From Juglans regia (taxonomy: Eukaryota; Streptophyta; Magnoliopsida; Fagales; Juglandaceae): DNA of 64,000 nt. Shown in pieces: positions 1-9,646 of this stretch. Location: contig NC_049905.1 in NCBI RefSeq assembly GCF_001411555.2, forward strand, positions 4,588,001 through 4,652,000, written 5' to 3'. Positions within the stretch are counted from its first letter, which is position 1. The number at the start of each line of letters is the position of its first letter. The position numbers and the translations under genes are program-made. The notes beneath the pieces are model-generated. The model was not told the origin of the DNA. It did no database searches and was given only the letters and a program-made list of their open reading frames with translations.

Positions 1-408
1 GTAATAAATAAATAATAATAAAATAACAAATAATAAAAAATAATAATAATAAATAGATAAAAAATAAAAAATAATAGTATAGTATTTTTAGAATACCCGA
101 GTATCCAAACTAGGGACAGCACCAGAGGGGCAAATATTTTTAGGTTTTCAATTTTAATGTGAATTATTATTCATATTCTTGCAATAGAAAAAATTTACAC
201 AAATTTTTACTATTTATACAGCTTCTACACATCACATATTTTTTAATTTTTATTATTTTATCAAATATTTAATATATAAATAATGAATAGAAGAATTGAA
301 TTAATTAAAAAAAATATTTTAAAAAATATTAAAAAATATAATATTTGAAGATTGCGATTGTGTGACATTCTTCTTTGCAATATTACAAGGAGATTCATTT
401 CCCTACAG
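1..408. other. AT-rich flank or intron upstream of the helicase exon
   Basis: This stretch is strongly A/T-rich with many AAT/ATA runs and no convincing coding frame. It ends in a pyrimidine-rich CTACAG acceptor at 401-408, directly before the first recognisable helicase exon, so at least its right part reads as intron. Whether earlier exons lie to the left of the window or are lost cannot be seen. Confidence 0.5.
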
Positions 409-984
409 TGCTTGTTTGCCACAGAGACCTTCAGCATAGGTTTGAATATGCCTGCTAAAACTGTGGTATTTACAAACGACCGTAAATTTGACAGGGATAA
501 GTTCAGATGGATTTCCAGTGGAGAATATATACAGATGAGTGGCCGTGCTGGTCGTCGAGGTATCGATAAACGTGGAATATGCAGCATTCTTATGGTTGAC
601 GAGAAACTGGAACCTTCTACGGCTAAGATGATGCTGATCAAAGGAAATGCTGATTGTTTGAACAGGTAAGCATGGTATTCTTCTGGTGAATTGTATGTTC
701 TAAATAAGTGCTGTGGATAAATTAATGCTGCTTCTGGATGGAGGAACATTTTGTAGAATTTGTTTCATAATCTTATTGGCATGAGAGGGCAGAAGTGAAA
801 ATACTTGAGAAACTCCCATTTTGAATTATTTCTCATCTGTACCTCCCGAAATCGGCAGTTGTGGTCTGATGGAGAGCCAAATAATTTTACACTCAAGCAC
901 ACATGTATGGACATTTTTTTATTTGTTGGATACATTTGGAGGAGGGGGGTTTTGAATGACGTCCATTTTGGAGACTGTGGGTTA

Positions 985-1020
985 TGCCAATCAGGCCAAA
1001 GGGCTGTGGCCTGATTGGCA
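985..1020. repeat. perfect 14-bp inverted repeat in helicase intron
   Basis: TGCCAATCAGGCCA (985-998) and its exact reverse complement (1007-1020) are separated by an 8-base loop. It lies within the intron between the first two helicase exons. Confidence 0.9.
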
Positions 1021-1879
1021 CACATGTATGTACATAAGTTATGTAAATGGTGAAGAAATCATAAAGCTTTCTCCCGTTTCCCTTATTTGGTTTGGTTTAG
1101 ATATTGGTCCATATTTTTCAGTTCTAGGCATGTTTATTATTTGTTAATTGGTAGCCTAACCTTGCCTTTTGTTTTGGCACTTGTGTGTGGTTATGTTTGA
1201 AAAGCACATATTTGGAACCACTAGAAACTCAGGAGTCTAAAGCCTAAAGAATTAGAAGAGCCCACACTTTTCATGCAATAGGTCCATCTGTATAAAGGAA
1301 ATAATTTTTCGTGGAACTAGTAGTCAATTCATTTATGTAGTTGCAATTGACCATAAAGATATTGGAACTGCATTCACTGATTTCCATTTCAATGCATTGC
1401 AGTGCCTTCCATTTAAGCTACAATATGATTTTGAATCAAATGCGTTGTGAAGATGGAGATCCTGAAAATTTGCTTCGTAATTCATTCTACCAGTTCCAAG
1501 CTGACCGTGCCATTCCAAGTCTTGAGAGGTTAGTTAACGATTGCAGAGGACGCATGTTGAAATTAATGGTTTTGGCTAATGTTCTTGTTTGGAGCCAACT
1601 TTCCATATTATAAGTTTTGGTTTTTTGAATTCTTGTTTTGATCTTCTGAGGGAGGATAGATATTTAATTGGTAAAAATAAATTCTGTTTGAAGGTCTTTT
1701 TTTTTATTTTTATTTTTTTTTTCATTTTCCCCCTCTACAAGACCAAGCAAATACCCGAATAACTCAAAGATGAGAGACCTAGCCCAGAATATCACCTTTG
1801 TATCTGACTCTAAAGGACCATAAAGATGTCCAGAAGTCACATGTAAATAGTGAAAAAAATGAAAAAAATTTAGATAGTA

Positions 1880-2097
1880 GTGGACAGTTAAAAAAAAGTT
1901 GGACTGCAGAGGAGCAGATGAATTTCTTTATCAACACCCTTTTCCTCTGGAATGTATCCATTGACTTTAATGGACTTAGCCTGCATGAGTTTTTAGCATC
2001 TTTTTCATCTTCAAGATAGGTGTATCTCCTGTTTACTTCCTGTGTACTTTAGTTGTGCCTATCAATAAAGTTCTATTGCTTATCAACCCAAAAAAAA
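1880..2097 (+). mobile_element. 5'-truncated LINE 3' end in helicase intron
   Basis: The translated end (SIDFNGLSLHEFLASF) resembles the C-terminus of LINE ORF2 pieces elsewhere in this window (AVDFNGMEFHEFLVS at 15391-15651). It is followed by the same type of 3' UTR (CTTCCTGTGTACTT, then AATAAAG and TTGCTTATC) and a short A-tail ending near 2097. The left boundary is approximate and no clear target-site duplication was found. Confidence 0.7.
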
Positions 2098-3615
2098 GTC
2101 GAAAGAGTCTAGACAGAAAATATGTGAGGTTGAGACCTTGCATAGACCACTCCGTACAGAATGAAAATATGATCCTACTACAGAAGGGAGAGCATTTTGT
2201 GGAAATCAAGGACCTGCATTTCCTTTATCAGATGAACAAATAAAAAGAAAATGATATAAATTAGCTGATTGTTTAACTGGTCTTCCTGGTTTGGATTTCA
2301 GCCAATATTTCATCCCTGGGATTTTAGACTAAAATGTACCCTTATTCATTGTATTTGCAGAAACAAGTAAAGGATCTTGGAGAAGAGAGGAATTCAATTA
2401 TAATTGAAGAAGAAGATAGTTTAAAGAATTATTATGATCTGCTACAGCAGTACAGAAGCTTGAAGAAGGATGTTCGTGATATTGTGTTCTCTCCAAAGTA
2501 CTGCTTACCTTTCTTGCAGGCTAGAAGGCTCGTGTGTATTGAATGCTCTAGATCTGAAGAAGTTTCCCCATCTTTCTCTATCAAGGACCCGGTCACATGG
2601 GGAGTGATAATAAATTTTGAAAGAGTAAAAAGTGTATCTGAAGGGGAGAACTGCCTATGGTTTCTCACTGAACATGGCCATCTTTCTTTTAATTCAAATT
2701 CATGAATTATTAAACAATTAATGTGTGGTCCAGATGATGCAAATAGAAAGCCCGAAGATGGAGACTACATAGTGGATATTCTTACAAGATGTGTCGTGAG
2801 CAAAGATGGAATTGCGAAAAAAACCATTAAGATTGTCCCATTGAAAGAGCCTGGAGAACCTGTTGTTGTTTCTGTTCCTATCTCCCAGGCAAAGACCCTA
2901 ATTCTTCTATGTTTTTTTATGTTGTCAATCTCCAACATGTTGATTAATTTATTTCTTTTATCGATAAAACTTGTTTATTCTTTCCATTGAAAGTTGCAGT
3001 TGTGATTTATTTTGGGGCTTTCTGAATCTGTTATATTTCAGTTCTTTAGTTATGAAATGGTAATAGCATGAACTGAGCTTGGAGTTTATCTGTTTTAATT
3101 GTTTGATTGTCGAGATGAGTAGCTTTTCAAGATTAACTCGCTAATGTTTTTGAATGGTGGTCTTTTGGTAAATGCAGAATAGCTGGGTGTTTTTGTTTAG
3201 AGAGATAATCGAACTGCTCTCTATGATTAAAAGGATTCGCTCTTTACTTGATTCATTCTTTTGTGTCCGCTATTCAACTGGCCTTTGTGTTTCCAGAGAA
3301 AATAGCATTTGCTTTTCTCTTATGTTCTACTGTGATACCTTTACTTTTTTTTATTCTTAAATTCTTTGTTGACTCCACTGATCAGTCACCCACTGAAGAA
3401 TTAATAGCCTCTCATATCATGAACAGATTATTAGTTTGAGTAGTATTCTTATGGTCATACCAAAGGATCTATTGCCCTTGGAAACTCGAGAAAACAAACT
3501 GAAGAAGGTTTCTGAAGTTATTTCCAGATTTGCAGAAAAAAGGGGTACCTCTTCTAGATCCAGAAGAAGATCTGAAGGTATTACTCCAACTTCAGTTTCA
3601 GGTTCCCATGTGTGC

Positions 3616-3645
3616 GCACACACACACACACATATATATATATAT
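3616..3645. repeat. (CA)n(TA)n microsatellite in helicase intron
   Basis: A dinucleotide run of CA repeats passes into TA repeats in the short intron 3578-3677 of the helicase pseudogene. Confidence 0.9.
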
Positions 3646-3884
3646 CATGCAATTACAACCTGCTTTGTTATTTTCAGATTCCAAGCAGCTCCTACAGAAA
3701 AGCAGCTCGAAGAATAGAGGCTCTAGAGAGCCTTTTTGACAAGCATGAAATTGCTAAATCTCCCCTTATTGAACAAAAGCTCAAAGTTTTCCACATGAAG
3801 CAAGAATTGGCTGCTAAGATCAAGTTGCTTAAGAAGACAATATGCTCTTCCACTATCTTGGCCTTTAAAGATGAATTCAAAGCT

Positions 3885-3899
3885 AGAAAACGGGCTCTT
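3885..3899 (+). repeat. left target-site duplication of the LINE
   Basis: AGAAAACGGGCTCTT belongs to the helicase exon (coding ..ARKRAL..). The same 15 bases recur at 9632-9646, immediately after the LINE A-tail. Confidence 0.95.
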
Positions 3900-4127
3900 T
3901 TAGTTCTTTTAATATTATAATCAAATATTCTCGGTTTTCTCTCCGTACACTTTTGGCTTTTCTTGGTTTTTGTTGATTTTTTTCTGTTCTTGTTTCTGAA
4001 GTTTGGGTTGTCAATGGTGATTTAGCATGTAGTTCTGTTGGTTGTTAGATTCAGATTGGTAGTCCAGTTTGGTGATTACCAACTTGGTGTTTACCAACTT
4101 GGTGTTTTTTTGTTGTTGTTGGTTTCG

Positions 4128-5900
4128 ATGGGAATGTGCAGAGATGTTTTCATTGAACATAAGTTATTCTCGTTTAGGAAGGAGAATGATAGATGGTGGA
4201 GTATAACTGAGAGTAGCCGTCGTGTAGTGAAATATGTATCATTGGATCATGAAGCTTTGGGGTGGTTGGGCTTTACGGTGAAGGAGTGTGCTGCTCCCTT
4301 GGTTTCTTCTGACTTTCTAATAACACATAGGAAAGGAAACTCAGTGTTAATGGTGCAGAGGGGATGCAACCACAATGGTAGTTTTTTTTCCCTTTCGGAG
4401 TTTGGACACGATAAGAGGAGGGGTATGATAGTGGTACCGGAAGGGAGGAAGGGTGAGGGATGGAGGATTTTTGAAGACACTATTAAGGAGCTCACTTTCT
4501 CCTCCTCTGTTTGGAGTCGGAGAAACAGAGGAGCCTGTGTTCTGGGGCCTTCTCAGGCAGGCAAGATGAAGGGGCACAAGGGAGGTGGAGATGCTCCTTC
4601 GTCGATGGCCTTGGGTTCTCGTTCGTACCGAGAGGTGGTGCAAAATGTACTGCCTCACGTAGTGGTCCCAGACACGTCCAGTACAGAGATCGTGCGAAGA
4701 AAGAAGGAAGATGGCAGTGAAATGTTGGGGCTAAATGAGGAAATGTTGTTACGGTCGTTGGCTGAAATGGAGGAGAAGATTGGGTTTTTTTTAGAAGATA
4801 TTTTCAGTCTTAAACGATGCGTTAAAGGGAAAGAAGTTATGAAGATGGGCTTGGGTCAGGTGGGTAAGACTTCTCATGCGCAGGCTGGGGCCGTAATGGG
4901 CCCTGGGCCTGGTCAACAGAGGTCTGGCCCAAAGAAAGCATGGGTGTCTCGAGCGCAGACCGAAATATCGGCCCAGTGCATCCCTCCTACGGCGCCGATA
5001 CGCATAGTGCCGGACTCCCCACTGGCACAAAAACTTTCGCCGGACACCGTCGACTACCACGGTGAGTCTGTACAGGCACTACACTCCGGTACAGAAGTCG
5101 GCAAGTTGGTAGACACTGTCCAGACAGCGTGCTCCTCTCTAACGACGCCGATATGGGTTTCGCCGGACTCCACACTGACACAGAAATTTCCGATGGACAC
5201 TGTCGACCATCATGGTGAATCTGTTAACACAGACTCTGTGATTGGTGAGTCGGTAGAGGTGTCGGCAAAGGATGGGTCTTCGTATGTTGACTCGCCGTTG
5301 TCACCTGGGGTTTTGAAGACACAGAGTCAGTCGCACGGGGTGGGGGAAGGCACTGATGGGATGCTTGTGCTATCAAATATGTCGGAGCATGAAGTTTCAT
5401 TACAGGGGCATGAAGTATGGTTGTCGCATGGGGTTTTGAAGATACAGAACCAATCGCACGAGGTGGGGGAAGGCTCTGATGCGCTGCTGGTGCTGTCGGA
5501 GCATGCACCAGTGGTGAACCAATTATTTTTGGCCGAATCTAGGGGTGAACCAGTTTTAACTTGTAGCTCGGAATTGGCTTTACTTTCTTCTGATAGCATT
5601 GGAGAGGAGGGGGCTTCTCTAACTCCTCTGTGTACACTTCCTCCTAAATATGGGAGTTGTCTATCAAATTGGGTCTTCAAGAAGGTAGAGGAGATTCAAG
5701 CAGTGATAGGGATTTCTTTTGGAGGTTATGAAGAACAATTCAAGGCCTTTCTTATAGCACTTGAAGCTAGCCATTCCAAATCAGCTTCAAAGCAGGATAG
5801 AGAACTTAAACGGCTAACTTGTTCTATTAATTATGATGCGAAGGAAAGGAGTAGAGGAATGGATAGATTGAAAGGGAGGGGCAATCTAGGTTTTTTATGA
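4128..5900 (+). CDS. LINE ORF1 (gag-like RNA-binding protein)
   Basis: This open reading frame of about 590 residues begins at the first in-frame ATG (MGMCRDVF). An upstream TTG would extend it by 30 codons, but there is no ATG there. The first ~150 residues (RWWSITESSRRVVKYVSL, then GCNHNGSFFSLSEFG and a GWRIFED segment) match the N-terminal module of plant LINE ORF1 proteins. No CCHC zinc knuckle is visible. The middle is low-complexity and holds two internal duplications: DTVDYHGESV/DTVDHHGESV, and VLKTQSQSHGVGEG/VLKIQNQSHEVGEG. Its TGA overlaps the ATG of ORF2 in ATGA. The expected role is binding element RNA in an RNP. No stop interrupts it. Confidence 0.85.
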   Translation: MGMCRDVFIEHKLFSFRKENDRWWSITESSRRVVKYVSLDHEALGWLGFTVKECAAPLVSSDFLITHRKGNSVLMVQRGCNHNGSFFSLSEFGHDKRRGMIVVPEGRKGEGWRIFEDTIKELTFSSSVWSRRNRGACVLGPSQAGKMKGHKGGGDAPSSMALGSRSYREVVQNVLPHVVVPDTSSTEIVRRKKEDGSEMLGLNEEMLLRSLAEMEEKIGFFLEDIFSLKRCVKGKEVMKMGLGQVGKTSHAQAGAVMGPGPGQQRSGPKKAWVSRAQTEISAQCIPPTAPIRIVPDSPLAQKLSPDTVDYHGESVQALHSGTEVGKLVDTVQTACSSLTTPIWVSPDSTLTQKFPMDTVDHHGESVNTDSVIGESVEVSAKDGSSYVDSPLSPGVLKTQSQSHGVGEGTDGMLVLSNMSEHEVSLQGHEVWLSHGVLKIQNQSHEVGEGSDALLVLSEHAPVVNQLFLAESRGEPVLTCSSELALLSSDSIGEEGASLTPLCTLPPKYGSCLSNWVFKKVEEIQAVIGISFGGYEEQFKAFLIALEASHSKSASKQDRELKRLTCSINYDAKERSRGMDRLKGRGNLGFL

Positions 5901-8900
5901 AGCCTAAGATTTTATCATGGAATGTACGTGGGCTCAATGATCGCAATAAACGCCTTTGTATCAAATCTTTATTGCGGATGTGGAAGGGGGATGTGGTTTG
6001 TTTTCAAGAAACAAAGTTACAATTCATTGATAGAAGAATTGTACGAAGTTTATGGGGGTGCTCGTATGTGGGTTGGGCTTATTTGGCTTCTTTGGGAGCC
6101 TCAGGAGGAGTTCTAATAATGTGGGATAAAAGAGTGGTAGAGGTGATTGAGGAGTGTATTGGAGATTTCTCGGTTGCGACGCTGTTTAAAAATGTGGTTG
6201 ATGGATGGGAATGGGCGTTTGCAGGTTCCTATGGTCCTAATGTGGACAGGGACAGGAGAAGGTTGTGGGAGGAGTTGGCGGGCGTATATTCACTATGGGA
6301 AGTGCCGTGGTGTTTGGGGGGTGATTTTAACATTACGAGGTTTCCTAGCGAACGTTTAGGGCATGTCCGAAATTCTGCAGCTATGGAGGATTTTTCTGAG
6401 TTTATCTTTGATCTAGACCTCATGGATCTCCCTCTGGTAGGAGGAGAGTACACCTGGTCAAACGGGAGGGTTTGGTCGAGATTGGATAGATTCCTTGTCT
6501 CTCCCTCGTGGGAAGCCCATTATCCGGAAGTAAGCCAGAAACGGTTAGCTCGAGTTAGCTCAGATCATTTCCCTATTCTTCTAGACTGCGGGGGTATTCA
6601 CAGGGGTCGCCGATATTTTAAGTTCGAAAATATGTGGCTATCAGCGGATGGGTTTGTAGAGAAGGTGAGTGCTTGGTGGTCATCATATCAGTTTGTTGGT
6701 ACTCCAAGTTTCATTCTTGCAAGCAAGTTAAAGGTGCTGAAACAAGACTTGAAGAAGTGGAACTTGGAAGTGTTTGGTCATATTGACGATCAGAAGTCTG
6801 CAATGTTGGAGGAATTGCAAGAGTTAGAGCGCAAAGAATTAGGGGGAGATACCTCGGAGGAGGTGGTTTTGAGGAAGGGTATAGTTATGGCAAACCTGGA
6901 AAGAATTCTGTTGGCAGAAGAGATTTCATGGCGTCAAAAATCCAGGGCCCTTTGGTTGAAAGAAGGGGATAGATGCACTAAGTTCTTTCACAAAGTGACT
7001 AATTCACACCGGCGTAACAATGATATTGAGTCGCTTCAAGTAGACTCTCAGGTGATTTCTTCCCCTCCCAAGCTAGAAAACCATATAGTACACTATTATG
7101 AGAACCTTCTCACGGAATCGGAATCTTGGAGGCCGAATCTTGATGCCTTGCCTTTCGAGGCAATTGACTCACAGAGAGCGTGTGATATAGAGAGGCCTTT
7201 TGCAGAAGAAGAGATTTACAAGGTCATCTCTGGTATGAATAAGGATAAAGCACCGGGTCCGGATGGTTTCTCAATGGGTTTTTTCCAAACTTGTTGGGAT
7301 ATTGTGAAAGGTGATGTAATGCAGGTCTTTAATGAATTTCATTCTTCCCAAAAGTTTGAAAAATCTTTCAATGCGACTTTCATTACTCTCATTCCCAAGA
7401 AACACGGGGCTTTGACTATTGAGGACTTCCTTCCAATAAGTCTGATCAGTAGCATGTATAAGATTATTGCGAAGGTTCTGGCCAACCGGCTTAGCCCGGT
7501 GTTAGAGCATATCATTTCCAAGTCTCAGAACGCATTTATTCGGGGGAGACAAATTCTTGATTCGGTACTTATTGCAAATGAGTGTTTGGACCACAGACTT
7601 CGGGAGGGAGGATCAGGTGTTGTGTGCAAGCTTGACATGGAGAAGGCGTATGATCATGTGAACTGAGAATTTCTCTTATACTTGCTTGAGAGGTGTGGTT
7701 TTGGGGTTAGATGGAATTCATGGATGCGTCATTGTATTTCCATGGCCCGATTCTCAGTTCTAGTCAACGGCACACCTGCTGGTTTTTTTGATAGTTCACG
7801 GGGTTTGCGGCAGGGAGATCCTCTATCCCCACTTTTATTTGTTATAGTTATGGAGGCGCTAAGTAGGATGATGCAGGCTGTTGTTGGAGGAGGGTTTTTA
7901 GCTGGTTTTCAGGTGGGCAATGGCTCGGGTGGCCCTATTATCATTTCACATCTCCTTTTTGCAGATGATACTTTAGTCTTCTGCAAAGCGGACAATAGCC
8001 AAATTCAAACACTACGAGCATTGCTACTTTGCTTCGAAGTAGTGTTAGGGCTCAAAGTGAACCTAGGTAAGTCTGAAATGGTTCCTGTGGGTGCGGTTCC
8101 TAATATCCTCAGTTTAGCAAGCCTGCTGGAATGTAAAGTGTCTTCTTTTCCAATGAAATATCTGGGCCTTCCATTGGGAGCAACGTTTAAGAATAGAGCT
8201 ATTTGGGATGGGGTGATGGAGAAGATAGAGAAAAGGTTGGCTGGATGGAAACGAGTATATTTATCAAAAGGGGGTCGCCTCACTCTTATTAAGAGTACAC
8301 TCACTAACCTTCCCACATACTTTCTATCCTTATTTCCTATGCCTGCAGGGGTGGTAAATAGGATGGAGAAACTTTTTAGGGCATTCTTATGGGGAGGCAT
8401 GGGGGAGGAGAAGAAATTTCATCTGGTTAGATGGAAAACAGTTTGTGTCTCAGTTGTGAATGGAGGGTTGGGAGTGTGTAACTTGAGGACTTTTAATAAA
8501 GCTTTATTGGGAAAATGGCTTTGGAGATATCACTTGGAGGAGGGAGCATTGTGGAAGGAAACTGTTGATGCTAGATATGGCGTCGCTAGGGGAGGGTGGT
8601 GTTCCAACGAAATAAGAGGGGGATATGGTGTGGGTTTATGGAAGTTTATAAGGAAGGGGTGGCCATGCTTCGCAAATCAAATCTGTTTTGTAATTGGTGA
8701 GGGCAATCGAATAAGTTTTTGGCGGGACATGTGGTGTGGAGATCAAATTTTGGAAAGGGCTTTTCCGGCACTATATCGTATTGCAGTTAATAAGGAGGCG
8801 TCAGTAGCGGAAGTGCGACTATTTTCTCATGGCTCGTATCAGTGGAACATTCTTTTTAGTAGAGATCTACATGACTGAGAATTATCTATTGTTGCAGATT

Positions 8901-9535
8901 TTTTCAGATTACTATATTCTACACGGATCCCTATAGCACAACATGATCGTTTGAAATGGAGATCTAACAATCACAAGTTATGCACAGTGAAGGCGTATTA
9001 TAACATCTTGACATCTCAAGATAATACTCCGTTTCCCTGGAAGAATATATGGAGGTCTCGTGTGCCTTCTAGAGTAGCCTTTTTTGTTTGGAGTGCCGCC
9101 CTCGAGAAGATATTGACCACGGATAACTTGAGAAAGAAAGGATGTGTAGTCATGGAGTGGTGCTACATATGTAGAAAGAATGGAGAATCGGTGAACCATC
9201 TCTTACTACATTGAGAGGTAGCAAGGGCATTGTGGGATGAGATTTTTCAAAGGGTTGATTTAGCTTGGGTTATGCCTATGAGAGTGGTGGACCTGTTGGG
9301 TTGTTGGAGGAAGATGCAAGGTTGTCATCAAGTGGCAATGGTATGAAAGATGATTCCGTCGTGCGCCATGTGGTGTATTTGGACGGAAAGGAATGCGCGC
9401 TGCTTTGAAGATAAGGAACGCACACTGGCCGAGTTGAAGAAATATTTGTTCCACACATTATTGTCTTGGCTTTCCGCCATTGTATTACAGGGGGGCAATG
9501 TTCATGATTTTTTGTCTTTAATCTATCGCACGTAG
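5897..9535 (+). pseudogene. LINE ORF2: endonuclease plus reverse transcriptase, interrupted by four stops
   Basis: The N-terminus is an APE-type endonuclease/exonuclease/phosphatase domain (KILSWNVRGLND, CFQETKL, GGDFN, YTWSNG, SRLDRFLVS, SDHFPI). The reverse transcriptase follows (NKDKAPGPDGF, FITLIPKK, KLDMEKAYDHV, GLRQGDPLSPLLF, and the catalytic HLLFADDTLVF). The C-terminus is a zf-RVT-type module (WCYICRKNGESVNHLLLH). One continuous frame runs through, broken only at TGA codons 7664-7666, 8876-8878, 9212-9214 and 9344-9346. Three replace Trp, judged from relatives and the motifs (DHVNW, HDWEL, VWKM), and one replaces the zinc-binding Cys (LHC). Its start overlaps the ORF1 stop by four bases. 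The product would nick the target and copy the element's RNA; with a stop between RT motifs A and B it cannot do so from this copy. Confidence 0.93.
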
Positions 9536-9631
9536 AATGTAATTAGGTGTTCTTTCGTATACTTCTTGTGTACATGGGCTATACTTATTTCACTCATATA
9601 TATAATATTGATCTTTTACTTATCAAAAAAA

Positions 9632-9646
9632 AGAAAACGGGCTCTT
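9632..9646 (+). repeat. right target-site duplication of the LINE
   Basis: This exact copy of the 15 bases at 3885-3899 is followed by CGGAGGCTAGG, which restores the helicase reading (..ALRRLG..) up to the GTAATG donor. Confidence 0.95.

Larger units (their letters stand above)
3900..9631 (+). mobile_element. nearly full-length LINE (L1-type non-LTR retrotransposon)
   Basis: This 5.7-kb element has a short 5' UTR, ORF1 (4128-5900), ORF2 with endonuclease, reverse transcriptase and zinc-binding tail (5897-9535), a 3' UTR and a short A-tail (TTACTTATCAAAAAAAA). It is bounded by a perfect 15-bp duplication of the helicase exon, so insertion into coding sequence by target-primed reverse transcription is directly visible. 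ORF2 has four in-frame stops but, as far as I could follow it, no frameshift, so the copy is inactive yet fairly young. Many truncated relatives of its 3' end lie in other introns of the window. Confidence 0.96.

Noticed and set aside
261..749. 162-codon minus-strand frame over the first helicase exon
   Set aside because: It lies antisense to a well-conserved helicase exon and its translation matches no family; it is a shadow of the real frame.
4347..5680. Several antisense frames over LINE ORF1
   Set aside because: They are opposite-strand shadows of the G-rich ORF1 and lack any recognisable motif.
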